A stretch of 64,000 bases of DNA from Strigops habroptila (lineage: Eukaryota > Chordata > Aves > Psittaciformes > Psittacidae): positions 96,588,743-96,652,742 of the forward strand of contig NC_044278.2 of NCBI RefSeq assembly GCF_004027225.2, written 5' to 3'. The stretch's first letter is position 1, and each line of letters begins with the position of its first letter. A program made the translations under genes and the position numbers. A model generated the notes under the pieces. That model was not told the origin of the DNA. It saw nothing but the letters and a program-made list of their open reading frames with translations, and made no database searches. Shown one piece after another: positions 37,427 to 50,949 of the stretch.

Positions 37427-40400
37427 TCAGTAAGAATCTACTTGTTTCATCATAAGTTTCCGGCTGTACTCATAGGCAAGGAACAGTGCCCCATTGGCCA
37501 GGAATGCACGGATCATAGTTGGCTTTAGTCCAGAATACAAGGCAAGTACACCTGGAAATGAAATCAGAGCAAGTTAGCTATTTATTTAATTGCCTATGTG
37601 CATTAACTGCTGCTTGTACCTTCAAAGGATACTGAAGTAATGCCTCTGCCTAGAGGGGCAGAGAGTGCTGAACTCACTTGTGTAGCTGCTAACTGCAGCG
37701 TTACTGGATATTGATATACCCGGAGTATCTAGAGTTGTAACACGAATTTAGCCATTTAAGTGCTTATGTTTGAAGCTCATCTCAGATCTGACAGCGTGTT
37801 CAGAAGGCCACCCTGGTCACCTGAGGATATGGTTCACAGCAGCTGTAGCATAGCGGGCAAGGGGTCAGAAAGAACAGCAGGACTATGTTGGAGCTGTGCC
37901 CCAGGTCAGGCTCCTGCTCTGGTGAGGATCTTCCCTAGCAACAGGGCCAGGATTTGTATCTGCTGCCATGTACATTCTTACACCACCTTCTGATGCGCAT
38001 GGCACAGGCCTTTTCCAGAGATGAGGCACTGAGGTAGACGCCCCGAGTTGCCAGGCTAGATAGACCGGATTTATCAAACAGCCCTCATCAGCCATATATT
38101 AACTTCTACAGGTGAAGAAAAATTTTATACCGAATTTGAACCAGTTCCTTCAATCTTCATGGATAGGTTTGGTCATGGGGAACGAAGCTCATTCCTTTAT
38201 CTGTTTTTAATGCCCACTGAGCTTTTGTTAGCTTTAAGTGAATTATCTCTGTACCAATAGGCATGGCAGACGCAGTAAGTCTCAATTTTTAGATTCCAAG
38301 CTGTCCAGACTACGTAAGACATCAATATTTCTGTTAGAAATATCTGTAACGCATTATCAGTGGACTACATTTCTTAAGCAATTTTTTTGTATTGGAGGGT
38401 ATAGATTTCAATGTGCAGCCCTAGAGATGCAGTTGATAAGCTGCATACTCACCTTCAGTTCTCACAACAGTTACAAACGTTCCCATAAAGCCTGTCTGTT
38501 TTCCAGCCATTGAAAGAACCTGAATTCTAGATTTGACACAGTCCACAGGATACACAGCAATCCACAGACAGCTGCCTCCAAAACCTCCACTTAGTAGCAA
38601 AGGAATGGGACCTACAGTTAAGAAATAAGCTTTATACACACCACAGAAATATTCACCAACATAAATATCACATTATTTCATCTACAGAAATCAAATAAAA
38701 TCTGCTTATCAAAGGAACCTGCTTATGACAAAAGTTGCTGCTCCCCTACAAGCCTTGAAGTTAATTTTAAGCCACTGGTAAGTTGCAAGTCTAACCAGAA
38801 GCTCAAAGGTTATAAGGAGTGCTTCTTAGATTATTGCCCATGCTAAATAAGCATAACTTGGAATTCTCTTCTGACTATTAACTAAATTAACTCCCCTCCT
38901 TTCACACTTGTAGTCACTTTCGAAGACTAATTGATGTTACTCTAAACTATTTCACACAGTGTCACTAATCACCTATGCAGAGATTTATTGGTACAGTGAA
39001 ATTACTTTGTGATCACTCATCTTTCATGATGCAACCCTCATTTTGTGTTTCAGAGCAGATATTTATACACATTTTACAACAAGAGAATGTTTGCAGCTGA
39101 AATCTTAACTCCCATCAAGCCAAAGCCGACTGTTCAGTCTTCCGGCAGGAGACAAGCCATCTTTATTCTGGCCTCTCATTTGTTCATGTCTGATTGTCAG
39201 TGTTCTCTCACTAGTGTCGTCATTACATCTAATGGTCAGCATACATTTCAGCATACACTTGAACAGACTGTTCAAGAGGATACAGCTAAAGACTTCAAAA
39301 ATCTCTCTTAACAGCTGCTGAAATGAAATAATTCAGAGTTGTGTTACACCAGGGTCAGATATTTAGGTAGTTGTTTAGTATTACTGTTAGCTCACTATAT
39401 TTATTCTCCATTTATAATACATCCTGCTCCACTGCAAAGTGGCCACTTCAAGAATTCATTACTATATATACACACAGAATGCAGACCTCCATATTTTGGA
39501 TGTCCAGTTTCCTTCATTTTACATGTATTTTATAGCTGCTGTGCCTCATTAGTATATTTCCAGGGAAGATATGCCCCCCTCTCCTTATGTCCCCCATGAC
39601 AGCATGCTAAAATCCACATGGAAAGAGAGGCACCATACCTAATTCGTCTTTTGATCTCCCAGAGGCAAAGAATGTCCGGCTCAGTTCATACCCTCCAAAG
39701 AAGAAGAAATAGCCTGGGACTTCCCGCAGCAAAGTGCTTGAGAGGCCACGGTAAAATCCAAGGGGACCATCCTTTTGAATAACACCCTTCACTACTGACC
39801 AAACTGTACTGATAGAGAGGTTGATCCAGTTAGTGATGTTTAATAGGCAGCTAATGAGAAGGTTACAGAACAACTGGCAACTGCAGTGACAGTTAAGGGT
39901 TAGACCCATTGCGTAGACAACAGAATTCAAGTAAGACTTAGAACAAGGTCCTGCTGGGAGCCCTTCACTGGCATCCAGCTTTACTAGTACATGAAAAATC
40001 CCCAGGCTGCGACCCGCCCAGCCACAGCTCTTGTCTGGTTAACAGTGCACTTACAAATGTGACCCTGAGCCAACACACAATTAAAAATAAGAAATACACA
40101 TAAAAGGGTTGCAGACATACTGTGTACTTACTTACACTTGTAAACAGTATACTTACTTGTGTCCCTGGATTATCTTTCCCGACAGCTGCATTTCATGCAT
40201 GGCCTGCAGCCGGCACTTCACCAGCTCTGTGGGACAGAGGACAAGGGTGGCAAAGGCAGAGGCGAAGGAGCCTGCAGCAGCATTCTGCAGATCACTGCAA
40301 GAGAGAAACTGCTGAAGTTATTTGGGCACTGACCTTGAGTGCAGTGGAGCCACTACACCAGCAACCAGCTCCCTGAACCTGTACTCGAAATATCAAGACA

Positions 40401-42442
40401 AACTGACCCACAGTCTTGGGGGAAAGAATCTCCAGGGAAAAGATCAGTTACTTGAACTAGACAGATAAAAACCTAGCTCATTCCATCTTCATACACAGCT
40501 CAGATAGATACACTTGAGGATATTCTGCAACCTTTACCCTTTTTGCTACACTTCAGTGACTGCTGCACAATAAACACTGTCAAATCTTCCCCTTCTTGGC
40601 TTTTGTAAAGATTTCCATAGACTTGTTTTACTGGACAACTTCTTGGCACTCAAAAAGATCAAGAACAATAATCACCTCATATAGAAGTTAATGTTTTTAA
40701 AGTCACCTTGCCAGTATAAATACAAGTTTTCAGTGGAAGATGCTAGAAATCTGTAAGCAAGGCATAAGGGACCACTATAATATTCCTATGGATGTGCTGT
40801 CAAGAACAAAACGTCAATCCGAGGCAGCATAGACAAACCACACCACTGAACAAGCCAGCACTGTAATCTACACTGACTCACAGTATTCCAAAACTGGGGC
40901 TTACTTCGTGGTGATTTTACCCAAGTCTTCAAGTCTGGGCTGCTAAACTGCCAGGACTCAAAGGCTGGTACTCCAAGATCACACTGCTTTATGATACACT
41001 CTAAACAGGCTCCTACAGACACTGGTGTGTTAGACAAGAGCCGCACAATAGCACAGAACAAGTGGAGCTTCTCTTCTTTCCTGGGGAGTCAGCTGAGCCT
41101 GACCTCACTGGGACACAGAAATTCTTTCCATACAAAGGAGATGTTTTCCCTGTGTCCAGCAGTTTCATACATCTATAGTATCAGAGATTAAAGCTACAGC
41201 TTTTCACCTTACAGAAGCATCACAGAATTAAAGTTGTGACATGAAGCAAAGCTTGTGACATATTCAGAGATGGCAGTGACAAGAACCACCAAAGTGGGAG
41301 GAATCAGTAACTGCCTGCAGAGCAGCAACTGAATAACGTGCAGTAAATAACTGGCAACATTGATTGCACAATGTTCTTGCAGCACACAAAGCTTGGCAGA
41401 ACAGGGATCTGAAATGCAGCCCACTAAAGCTCAAGACAGAGCAAGGCAGAGTTAAAAATACAGTATGTGGCTGAGCCCTGCAGTCATTAAGTTATGAGCT
41501 AGAGCAAGGTAGTAAGGTTACACACTGAAAAATAAGGATAAGAAAGTATGGAATAGGTGCCTTTAACTATGCACTAAAGGGTGCACAGGATCCTTCGTCC
41601 TTCAGGAGAGAAAAAAAATCAGATGCTATCAGATGAAAGGAATTCTGGCACGCGTACATAAAGGACTACATTTAGCCATGATTCAGATCTCTACTTTTGC
41701 CTGTTGATGTTTAGTTCTATATACAAAAATTCAACGAGATCCACTGTTTAGGCTTTGGTCTTTAGTACAGTGAACCTCACCGCAGAAATGATAACCCCTG
41801 AACCCTGTTCAAGTTCCCTCTCAACTCAAAATGCCTAATTGAGTATTTTTTCCGGATGGGAGAGTTTTGATCACACATCACAGGAGTGTGAATCCTCTGG
41901 TCTTACACTGCTGCTGCTTCTATAAAAGGCATTCATCTTGGTGGACTTCTTTTTCCTCCAAAGAAAATTACATGCTGAAGATGACCAGTCACGTACTGAG
42001 ACAGTCAAACTGAGGTGAACAAGGATACTAGTTCTCCCAGTTCAGACTTTGGCACAGAACAAGATCAGTCTGGTCAGACTAAATGGGCACTTAAAGACAA
42101 ATGGATTTTAGCACTTCTCTTTCCATTTGGTTATCTCAGTTTAGACTTTAGCATGAATGAAATGTTTGGTTGGACTAAGTGGATGTTAAACACAAAAGGA
42201 ATTTAGCATTTTTCTCTCCATTTGTTTTCTCTGACTCATCAGTGGCATTTATTCCCCTAACTGGAAAAAGTGTTCTTTTGTAACTGTCCTTGTAACTGTC
42301 TGCAAGGCTTCACACACTGACTGGGGTAACCCTCAACACAGGCAGGCCAGGCAAGCTTATTTCCAAGCTGTTTAAAGGTATGACTGAAAAGTAACTTTAA
42401 GCAAAACCAAACTATTATAGCTGGGTTTGAGACATCTCAAAC

Positions 42443-42474
<32 letters not shown>

Positions 42475-45400
42475 AAAAGTTGCAAGGAATTGCTTATATA
42501 TGAGTAAAAAATGGTCAGGTTCACCTCTGTTTATGACCTGATGCATTTTCTTATTCAGGCTAAGACAGTATGACAGTTTTTAAACAGCACAGGCAATGAA
42601 GGTAATTATAGTTCTTTACTTGTCATGTCTGGAGGTGAGCCACCTCATCAGGGTTTCTTCCCACCCTTACAGCACACTACAAAGGCTTTCTGACTCCCCC
42701 ACAATGAGTGGGAATGTCCTGGACAGACCACATGTGCTCAGGGCACCACTGCAGACCATGTCAACACAATTCTCTCACACATGCACCTATAAGATGTCCC
42801 TACAATGATCCAGCTGAAGAGATCAAGGGAACAGGACAAAGGGAGAAATCTTTCAAGTAAGCTTAAACCCTTTAAGTGTTTTGTCCTAGCACAGCCATGC
42901 TGTCACACTATTTGCTCTTCAATTGATGCATTAAACAGCCATCCTGGATCTGAAAAGTACCACTACCTGACCAAGGAAAGAAGGGTCAGATGTCAGAAGC
43001 ACTTGCTATTGCTACATACTCAAATTACCTTCCCATTCTGCATCCTACTCCAAAGACATGGAGTAGTACACCCATGTATACTGTTTGAAAGCTTCCTGCG
43101 CTACCTCCCCTACATACATCATAAACATGCTGTCTCAGTCACATCAAGAGATGATCCTAGGACCTCTGCTAGCCTGCAATCTACCTCCCAGAAGGATCAC
43201 AAAACATGGTTAAGAAGCAAAGCATGCTGTTGGTAGGCCTCCTCATTTTAGGGGATAAGAAAATATAAGGGGTCTGTAACCTGATCTAAGAAAGTGGAAA
43301 CAGTTCTGTCTCAGCTGAGAGATCTCAATTACCGGAAAACAGTGAAAGAGAACACAAGTAGAAAGCAATAAGTATAATTTGTTTCTTCATCACTTCATAT
43401 TCCCTCATAGTTGGCCTCAGTCTTAAGATACAGCATATCTCAACATGTGAGAGAAGAACACCTCACTTAATGCCACTTTTAGATACTTGTCTTGCACTTA
43501 GAAAGCTACCCATGTCATGGCAAGAGATCTCAAATGCAGAATTATGGCCTCCTCAGCTACCTCTATTTGGAGACGTGACAGAGGCAGAACACAGCTATTA
43601 ATAAAAAGCTAAGTGTGGTTAACCTTGCATCGCTCTCTGAATGGAGTTAGGACAGTATGAGAAGTCTTTTATACATTGTGGAACAGCACAAGGATGGAGA
43701 AGGTGCAGATACTTTCAGTGCTGCACAGAAGACATACCTTGAGAAACAGACTGCTGGACCACTGACAGCTCTAGAATGGTGCACCTGGAGAAAAGCCATC
43801 CTAGCTAGAAAGAGATTAGGATTGTTATGCCAGTGCATACATCCATGACGTGATCACACCCTGAATACCCTGCACAGCTCTGGTCTTATAAGCTAGAAGC
43901 CCAGACACAGTACAATTACAAGAGTTTCAGACAAAGACAGCAAAGGCAGCTAAAGGAACATCTCTCTTATGAGGAGAGATTGCAGGAGCTGGGCCTGTTT
44001 AGTCTGGAGAAGAGGAGACTGATGGGGGGGATCTCATTAATGCATATAAATGTCTCAAAGGTGGGTGCCAGGAGGATGGCACCAGACTCTTTCCAGGGGT
44101 GCCCAGTGACAGGACGAGGAGCAATGGCCATGAACTAGAACACAAGAAGTTCCACCTCAACGTGAGGAAGAACTTCTTTACACTGAGGGTGGCAGAGCTG
44201 CCCGGGGGGTTGTGGAGTCTCCCTCTCTGGAGACATTCAAAACCCGCCTGGACATGTTCCTGTGTAACCTGCTCTAAGTGGCCCTGCCTTGGCAGAGGGC
44301 TTGGACCCAGTGATCTCCAGTGGCCCCTTCCAACCCTAAGGATTCTGTGAACAGCTTCAGAGTGCTCACTGGCTAGGAGGGCTGGGATCCTTCCATCCAG
44401 GAAAATACTCAGGTGGGGAAGAGGGGCACGGAGCAATGGATAGAGGTCTGCAAGATCCCAGGTAGCATGCAGACAGTGGCTGTGGATCAACAGTTACAGA
44501 ATTCATGACTATCACCTGCAGAACTCCCTGCCAAAGCATACTGCAGATGCAAGGAACTTACAAGAATTCTAAAGGAGACTGGACAAGTGCTCTTGTCCAG
44601 TTACTGATGGGATCATACGAGGATCAATAAATCCTCTGAACTAAGAGCACAGCCTGGCAGAGGACTCAGTATTAAACACTCCCTTCTCTTCTTTCTCATT
44701 CTTTAGACAACCACTTATTGCCAGTGACACTGCAAAATTAGACATTTGGTCTTATCACCATTACAATCAGGCTTTTCAAACCTAAATAAAGACAATATTA
44801 GAAAAGCACTCTTTCCCCTTAGTATGCCTCCCTGTGACAAGAGTCACTACTTCCCCTGCAAAATCAGAACAGCCTAGAGATCGAGAGAATACTAACTTTC
44901 AGGTGTTGCAATGCTCAGTCCCTTTGGTAAGCACATCCTAGGTCTTGAGTATTCCAGTTAAGTTGTGATTATCTAAACCAGGCAGCTGCAGTGACAAGTA
45001 GATGGCTCTGTTGTAGTTAGACACCATATCTTAGCACGAAGCTTACTACAGTGCATACTGGCAGAGAAGGGCCTGTGACATCAGTTGCACCCTGACAATA
45101 CAGTATTTGCAAGCAGTAGTTGCATGATTTTATTTATTTATTTTAAAATATGAAGCAGATTTCTATTACTAACCTGAGCTTTGTTTTCCTGTCTACTCCA
45201 ACAATTCTTCTCACGATCTGTTGGCAAAATCCATAGCACATGAACAGAACAGAGTTCTCCGCGATGTTGGCTACAAGAGCTGGTGTGGTTCCCTGGTAGA
45301 AGCCTCGAAATCCCACTTGCTTATAGGTTTTCACAAAACAGTCCACAAGTCCTTTGTACATGTCCGGGAACGTCTGCATCTTCACCTTTGCGGTGTCAAA

Positions 45401-48400
45401 GGGCTGGCCAGTCACCACGCATGCTGTCCCACCTAAGTAAGCAGTGGAAGTTAAGAGGGTGGCTGAAGGTTGCCACAACTGAAACACTTACACTATACAT
45501 GAACACCACTATTAGGAAAATCATGCAAAAAGCAAAGATGAGTTAATTCTCCACAGGAAAAGACAAGTACACTGATTTTAGCACAATGGCAGCAATTGTC
45601 ATTGGTGAGTTTAGTTATCTGAAGAAGAAAAATCAGGCATAAGAGCAGTAACAGCTTGATTCTCATTAAACATTTCTTTACCTTACTCAAAGCAGGCAAC
45701 TAAATGAATCTGATCACTTACATAAATGGGTCTGAATTAGAGGCATTGTTCTGCAATCAAGTCACTTGTGTTAACGAGTTAAAGCAGCATTTTCCTTTGC
45801 TCATTACTGCAGTGGCTCAGAAGCCATCTGATTTTATGTTCTAGTAACAAAAAACTGAAAGATTTGTAATCAAGTGAGGCAAAGATTCCTCCAGGACAAG
45901 AGAATACTGCTGAGAGTGCCAAAACTGATGAAACACTATGAACTGATAACCAAAGGCTCAAGCCCTTTACTTCAAAACTCCAGATTATTTTTATGTACAT
46001 TTATTTGCCCATACTGGAATAAATTGTCCAATATAGGCTGGAAAAGGGCAAAAGGGCAAAGTTTCTTATCACGTTATCTTTTCCAAACTCAAGAGCAAGG
46101 TCAATACCCTGAAAACTTGAGATATTCCCATCAACTTCATCAACCACCACTTTGCCAACAGTGCAAATCTGTTCTTCCACAGACCCAACTCAATTCAGCA
46201 GTCTGCAGAAAGAGCTAACATTACACTTTTTCAGTAAGAAATACTAGTGTATGCTGACAGCAATCTATTAGAAGCCAACACCCAGCAGAAAGCATATAAT
46301 AGGTGTACCTTATACAGACTTCATAGTTCTGCTTTTCTAGCAAGAGAAAAGAACCATCCTAGACCAGAATTACCAAAAAAAACCAAAAAAGAACCATCCT
46401 AAACTAGAAGCTGATCTTTAATGAAAGCACAGTTGACATGCTTATACCTTAAAGAGGGCGAGTTAACAACATTCTTTTTCAGCTATGAAATGGAAATAAT
46501 TATCTGCAAATGCAGATACTGTAAAGAAATTGAAATAGGAACAAATGTGTGAATCCAATTAAAATCAGTTATTTTTCTTCTAAGTGGGGAGAAGAAGAGT
46601 AAACATTTGTTTCATCAGAGTTATTTTCAATCACTTTTACTCTTTACATTTATGTCACATTGTTGTTGCTCAAGATCTAACTGCCATTAAACCTCATTCT
46701 CAATCAGATGGATCATTAAAAGCTTGAGAGCAAATCATGCAAAGAAGCACAAAGAGCTTTTTGCTCTGGGATGGAAAACCAAGAAGAGTAGCAGCTGGCT
46801 CAGATCAGTAACAGTCATGGAAGCCTCAGATGAAAAGCAGAGCTGGAAAGGCTTAGCCAATGTTATGTGCACGGAATTCAGGTAGATATTAATCTACAGG
46901 ACAAATAATAGGTTCCTATGTAAAGGTAGACCTAAAACTTCCACATGTAGTAAAATAATAGCTGTTGGAAGAAGCCCAACAAATCCAGGCATGGTCTTGG
47001 GAATGCAAAGCTTAAAAATTGGGAGTTGATTGTGAAGAGCTGTTCCAAAAAGAGAAAGGGCTCTCCTTATACTGTCACTGGAGATGGCACAAGTAAACTA
47101 CAGCCGTGAACTTTGCAAGCTTCAAGGTAAAGACCAAGAATACCAGTTAATGTCTAAAATATTAAAGGAAAAAATAATTCTTCCAGCCAGCAGTAAGGAA
47201 TCTAAAAAAACCCAAACAACAAAACCAAATAAACCAGGGGAAAAAAAAGTCAACCCTGCTTGAACATTTAGACAAATGTGGCCCTAATAGTAGCATGGGA
47301 GCAGTGGAGAAAGAGTCCTTCTTAATCAAAGAAGTGATCAGAGGTGCTCAGATCCTAGGCAGAGGACTATGACCCACAGGCAGCTACGTGATTTATTTAT
47401 TCTTGTTCAGAATTTACTTTCCCCTATATGTCATTACTTATCAGCTAGTAGAGACTGTACTCGGAGAGAAAGGTAAAACCAGGTCACGCGTCTGCTGGAG
47501 GAACTACCTGTTTGCCTAGTTAAATACACTCTCGAAAGGGTGCAGAGACACACGTAACACAGAAACAAGCACTAGCAATGAACATAAGCAATACAAAGCA
47601 GGTATGTGGAAATAATATGGAAAATAAATACTAGAGGAACAGTAAAGCTGTATCTTTACTGCAGAGTAAAGAAGTAGCAAAGAAAAAGAAAAAGAACAAT
47701 GGTTTAGGATTACTGAAGTCATGCTGAAAAAGGTCTGAATTCCTTCATCCTGTCTGAAGAAAGGAGAACTACACCACAGAAGAAATCAGCATATTTAGTT
47801 CTAAGATCCTCTACTGCCAAACCCCAGACAAACCTCAAGTGCATGCACTGTTAGCTTGAATGTGGGCACAGAACAATATCATTAGACAAATCTTCCCTTC
47901 CCCCTTTTCTGTATAAACACTGCCAGCTTTGAAATGTCAAAGAGACCCCTCTTCTCTGGTACAGCTAAACAATTCATCTGTCAGCCACAGGCATTACCAA
48001 CACGGTAACGTTAATGAGACAATGCAACTGCTTCCACATTTGTGACTGTCACAACTGGTCCAGCAAAACTTTATAGCACAGACTAGACTGAAGTGGAAGT
48101 TTGTTAAGTGAATTCATCATCATCAGTCCTACTACTGAGCTTCCCAGCTTTCAAAGAGTCACACCAGGGTGTTGTCTGAGCCAATAACTCTTCAGATAGC
48201 CTCTTGCCCCTTTCAGTTACAGAGGGTTTCTGTGACAAAAAGCAGCACCTCAACCACTCACGCAGTTTGAGTTCATTCCAAAACTCTACTTGTGACTGAT
48301 GCTTAAACTCATGTAAGCATAAGAACCAACACTGAAACTTAAACCTTCCTCTGGAAAATTTTTAGTCTGAAATAAGGGTTTTACCTTTACTGTGTGGCAG

Positions 48401-48644
48401 TGGTTTCACTAGAGAGCAGCAACAGTGATGCAGTTACACCACCAGCTGAGATCAACTGCTTCACCTCCATGTCCTTAAAATACGGAAAGCGAGGCTTTTT
48501 ATAGCATGGGGAAACTGCTTTTACAGTTGTCAAAGGCACTAAAACTATCCCTCAGAAATTCTGTGCAATTAAGTTCCCTGCAGCATCACCTGCAGCTCCT
48601 GCTGTGAGGTCAATAGCAGCCTGAATAGCAGAGTTGATCCTCAT
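37427..48644 (-). CDS. SLC25A15: Mitochondrial ornithine carrier ORC1 (SLC25A15)
   Basis: Inner-membrane carrier exchanging cytosolic ornithine for matrix citrulline or a proton in the urea cycle; human loss causes HHH syndrome. Coding exons in transcript order: 48644-48590, 45432-45174, 40294-40157, 39808-39639, 38611-38453, 37551-37427. Total 906 bases in one frame, 301 residues, the usual length. Three carrier repeats each carry the PxDxxK/R-type signature: [30 protein letters not shown]. Also visible are [19 protein letters not shown] at the N-terminus, [18 protein letters not shown], and the C-terminus [14 protein letters not shown]. An in-frame TGA two codons upstream of ATG 48644 fixes the start. 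The exon at 48590-48717 follows an acceptor and carries 5' untranslated sequence, so exon 1 is noncoding. Convergent with VSP, divergent from MRPS31. Confidence 0.96.
42044..42238 (+). repeat. Diverged 99-base tandem duplication
   Basis: Two head-to-tail copies, 42044-42142 and about 42143-42238. Both start AGACTTT.GCA, share GACTAA.TGG and TTAGCA.TT, and end with CTCTCCATTTG-like sequence before TCTC. They differ at many positions, so the duplication is old. It lies in the SLC25A15 intron between 40294 and 45174. Confidence 0.75.
42446..42473 (+). repeat. Poly-A run (28 bases)
   Basis: Pure A homopolymer followed by GAAAAG in an SLC25A15 intron. No processed-gene copy was recognised directly upstream, so it is treated as a simple repeat. 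Confidence 0.85.
43957..44350 (+). mobile_element. CR1 LINE fragment, 3' end (plus strand)
   Basis: Nearly the same sequence as the 3' part of the 7.7-8.25 kb copy ([19 protein letters not shown]..., [27 protein letters not shown]), ending ...aaccctaaggattctgtg. Unlike that copy it has no stop after HLSYE, but it shares the same frame change after LRVAEL. It lies in an SLC25A15 intron, opposite to the gene. Confidence 0.9.
44579..44600 (+). repeat. Perfect 9-base-arm hairpin
   Basis: CTGGACAAG and CTTGTCCAG separated by a four-base TGCT loop, in the same SLC25A15 intron as the CR1 fragment just upstream. Possible stem-loop, no known role. Confidence 0.75.
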
Positions 48645-48999
48645 GCTTCACACTTGTTTATCAGTTACTTCAGAGTGAAGTCTCCCGTTTCCTGGCAGAT
48701 GTGGAGGTACTTGTCTCCTGAGGGAAAAGAAAGATGAAGCATACACGATTCATCACAATAACTGACAGGCAGAAGCATCACACAAATGCTTTCACTTCCA
48801 CTCTCCAATTTACCTTGTTCTGTACCATTTAGAGGCAGAAAATGATTGTCCCCAGGACTGAGACTTCGTGTATTTGTATTTTGACTGACTAGTCTTGCCA
48901 CATTATGCAAGTCCTCTGGAGTATCAATCGCCTAGCTTCGAATTATTTGGGCTTTCCAGCTTCTAGTCTCCCTGGATCTCTCAAATCAAAGCAAAGAGT

Positions 49000-49372
49000 A
49001 CCTTCAAGGAAGAGTGTTGAGCACTGCCTTTCTATCTCTACAACACCTGAAAGGAGGATGGAGAGAGGAGGTTGCTGATCTCTTTTCCCAAGTAAAAAGT
49101 GATAGGACAAGAGGCAATGGTCTCAAGTTGCACCAAGGGATGTTTAGACTGGATGTCAGGAAAAAATTCTTCACAGAGAGGGTCATCAGGTATTGGAACA
49201 GGCTGCCCAGGGAAGTGGTGCAATCACCGTCCCTGGAAGTGTTCAAAACTGTGTAGATGAGGCCCTCAGTGATATGGTTTAGTGGTGGACTTGGCAGTCA
49301 GGGGTACAGGCTGGACCTGATGATCTTGAAGGTCTTTTCCAACCTAGTTGGTTCTACAATTTCTTACAGAAG
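49000..49372 (+). mobile_element. CR1 LINE fragment (plus strand)
   Basis: Reads as the C-terminal end of the CR1 polyprotein (LQHLKGGWREEVADLF, SDRTRGNGLKL, FRLDVRKKFFTERV, YWNRLPREVVQSPSLEVFK), then the usual tail (ggacctgatgatcttgaagg, cttttccaacctag). Less broken than the 7.7 kb copy in this part, and of another subfamily since it keeps YWNRLPREVV. It lies in the first intron of SLC25A15. Confidence 0.9.
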
Positions 49373-50949
49373 CATAGTCTCCATCACGTGTATAAGGCTA
49401 GCCAGCAAGAATATTTCCCCACCCCATCTCAGCTCCCCACCTATAAAGCAAAACAGAGAATTGCTCTCGTCATGGTGAACAGTAGCTAAGAAAACTATAT
49501 AGAGAGGCACATTAGGTATTTCTACGTGGCTCTCAGAAGATATGAGTAGAAAGGGAATGAATACGAACACCTAGAATTGTTTCTGGCTGTCATGTTCCCA
49601 GTGCAAGTCTCCCACACAATAGCATATTATAAATAAGAATTACATCTCAACTTTCAGGAAGGCAGCTGGAAAGCTGAAATACAAAGGCAACACTTTCAAA
49701 TAAAGCATTCAAATTAATTCAGTTCTCAAGTTTGCAGCAAGGTGCTTTCACTGAGCCACTAAAACAAGCTTGCTTATCTGGAGTAAAATCACTGAGTCAA
49801 TGAGCTCCCACTGATCCAGAACCACGTTGGTGAGCAAGACACTTGGCAGGTGGTGCTGTCAAAAATGTTGCATGAGTCTTAACAAACACACAAGTACACA
49901 CATGAATCAGCCCCCCACTGACTTTTAAGCCTGGCTTCAAGCACAGTACATCAGTTAAGAGGATGTTTTTCACCCTCCTACCTATTGTAATGCTTCTTTT
50001 GAAGCCTGTTGCCTGCCAAAATGTATTTTGGGGTAATATGAACAGGAAACATAACTTCCCATGGGCTAAATTAAAAGATTAAAAAAACCCAATAAAAATC
50101 AGACTGTATGAACTACATCCTTTGTACAACTTTTACATGACAAGCACAGATGCTTGCATGTAACTTCACATGTCCAGTCTAAGATATGCTGCATGAATCT
50201 GAATATAATGCGTTTAAAAAAATCAGATCACTATTCTTGTAATAAATGGCACTGATACATACTATTTCCAAATTATGGTTACAGATGTGAACCGTTTCAC
50301 TCCCGACAGTAAAGTATGCTAGGTGTTACTTCAAAACAGAGGCTCCGAGACCAAGTTACACTTCATTATCCTATACACCTCATTAGTGCTCACACAGCAC
50401 TCCACAGTTTTGCTTCTCATTTAGAGGAAGAAAAGAACAGATAGGTGCAGCAGCCTCTGAATGAAGGGAATTGCTAGAAAGCAACAATTGGCTGCATTCA
50501 GGAAAATGTACACTGCTTGCATCATGCTGAGTGCTTATCGACTTGTGCCAGTCCCCAAAGGGAGCACATGCCAAGCGACCCACAGCCAGCCACTGAAAGC
50601 TTGGCAGCAGAAGGAAAACCAGAGATGCCTATAAAAACATGTAAGGCTTAAAAGCCAAGGAAGTTTAGTTTCCTGATCCATAAAAGCACATTGCTGCTTT
50701 CAGGTGGTTTACGACTTAGGCAAAATTACACCAGTATTATATAGGTACATACCTATCCTTTTTTTTTTTTTTGGTCCTATTTGTAGCCACACTAGCAGAT
50801 AAAAAACTGCTTGTAGATAACAGCAAAGCAACAGCTGCTCTGTTACTTCCAAAGCGAATCCAAGCCTCAAACTTGGAAACGCAGCATCAGTAAATGGAAC
50901 AGGTACCACCGAGTCCTCCACCCGCAGCCCCAAACGTTACTCTCGGCTG

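Noticed and set aside
42446-42473. Poly-A run as the tail of a processed pseudogene
   Set aside because: No gene-like sequence precedes it and no target-site duplication was visible, so it is treated as a simple repeat.
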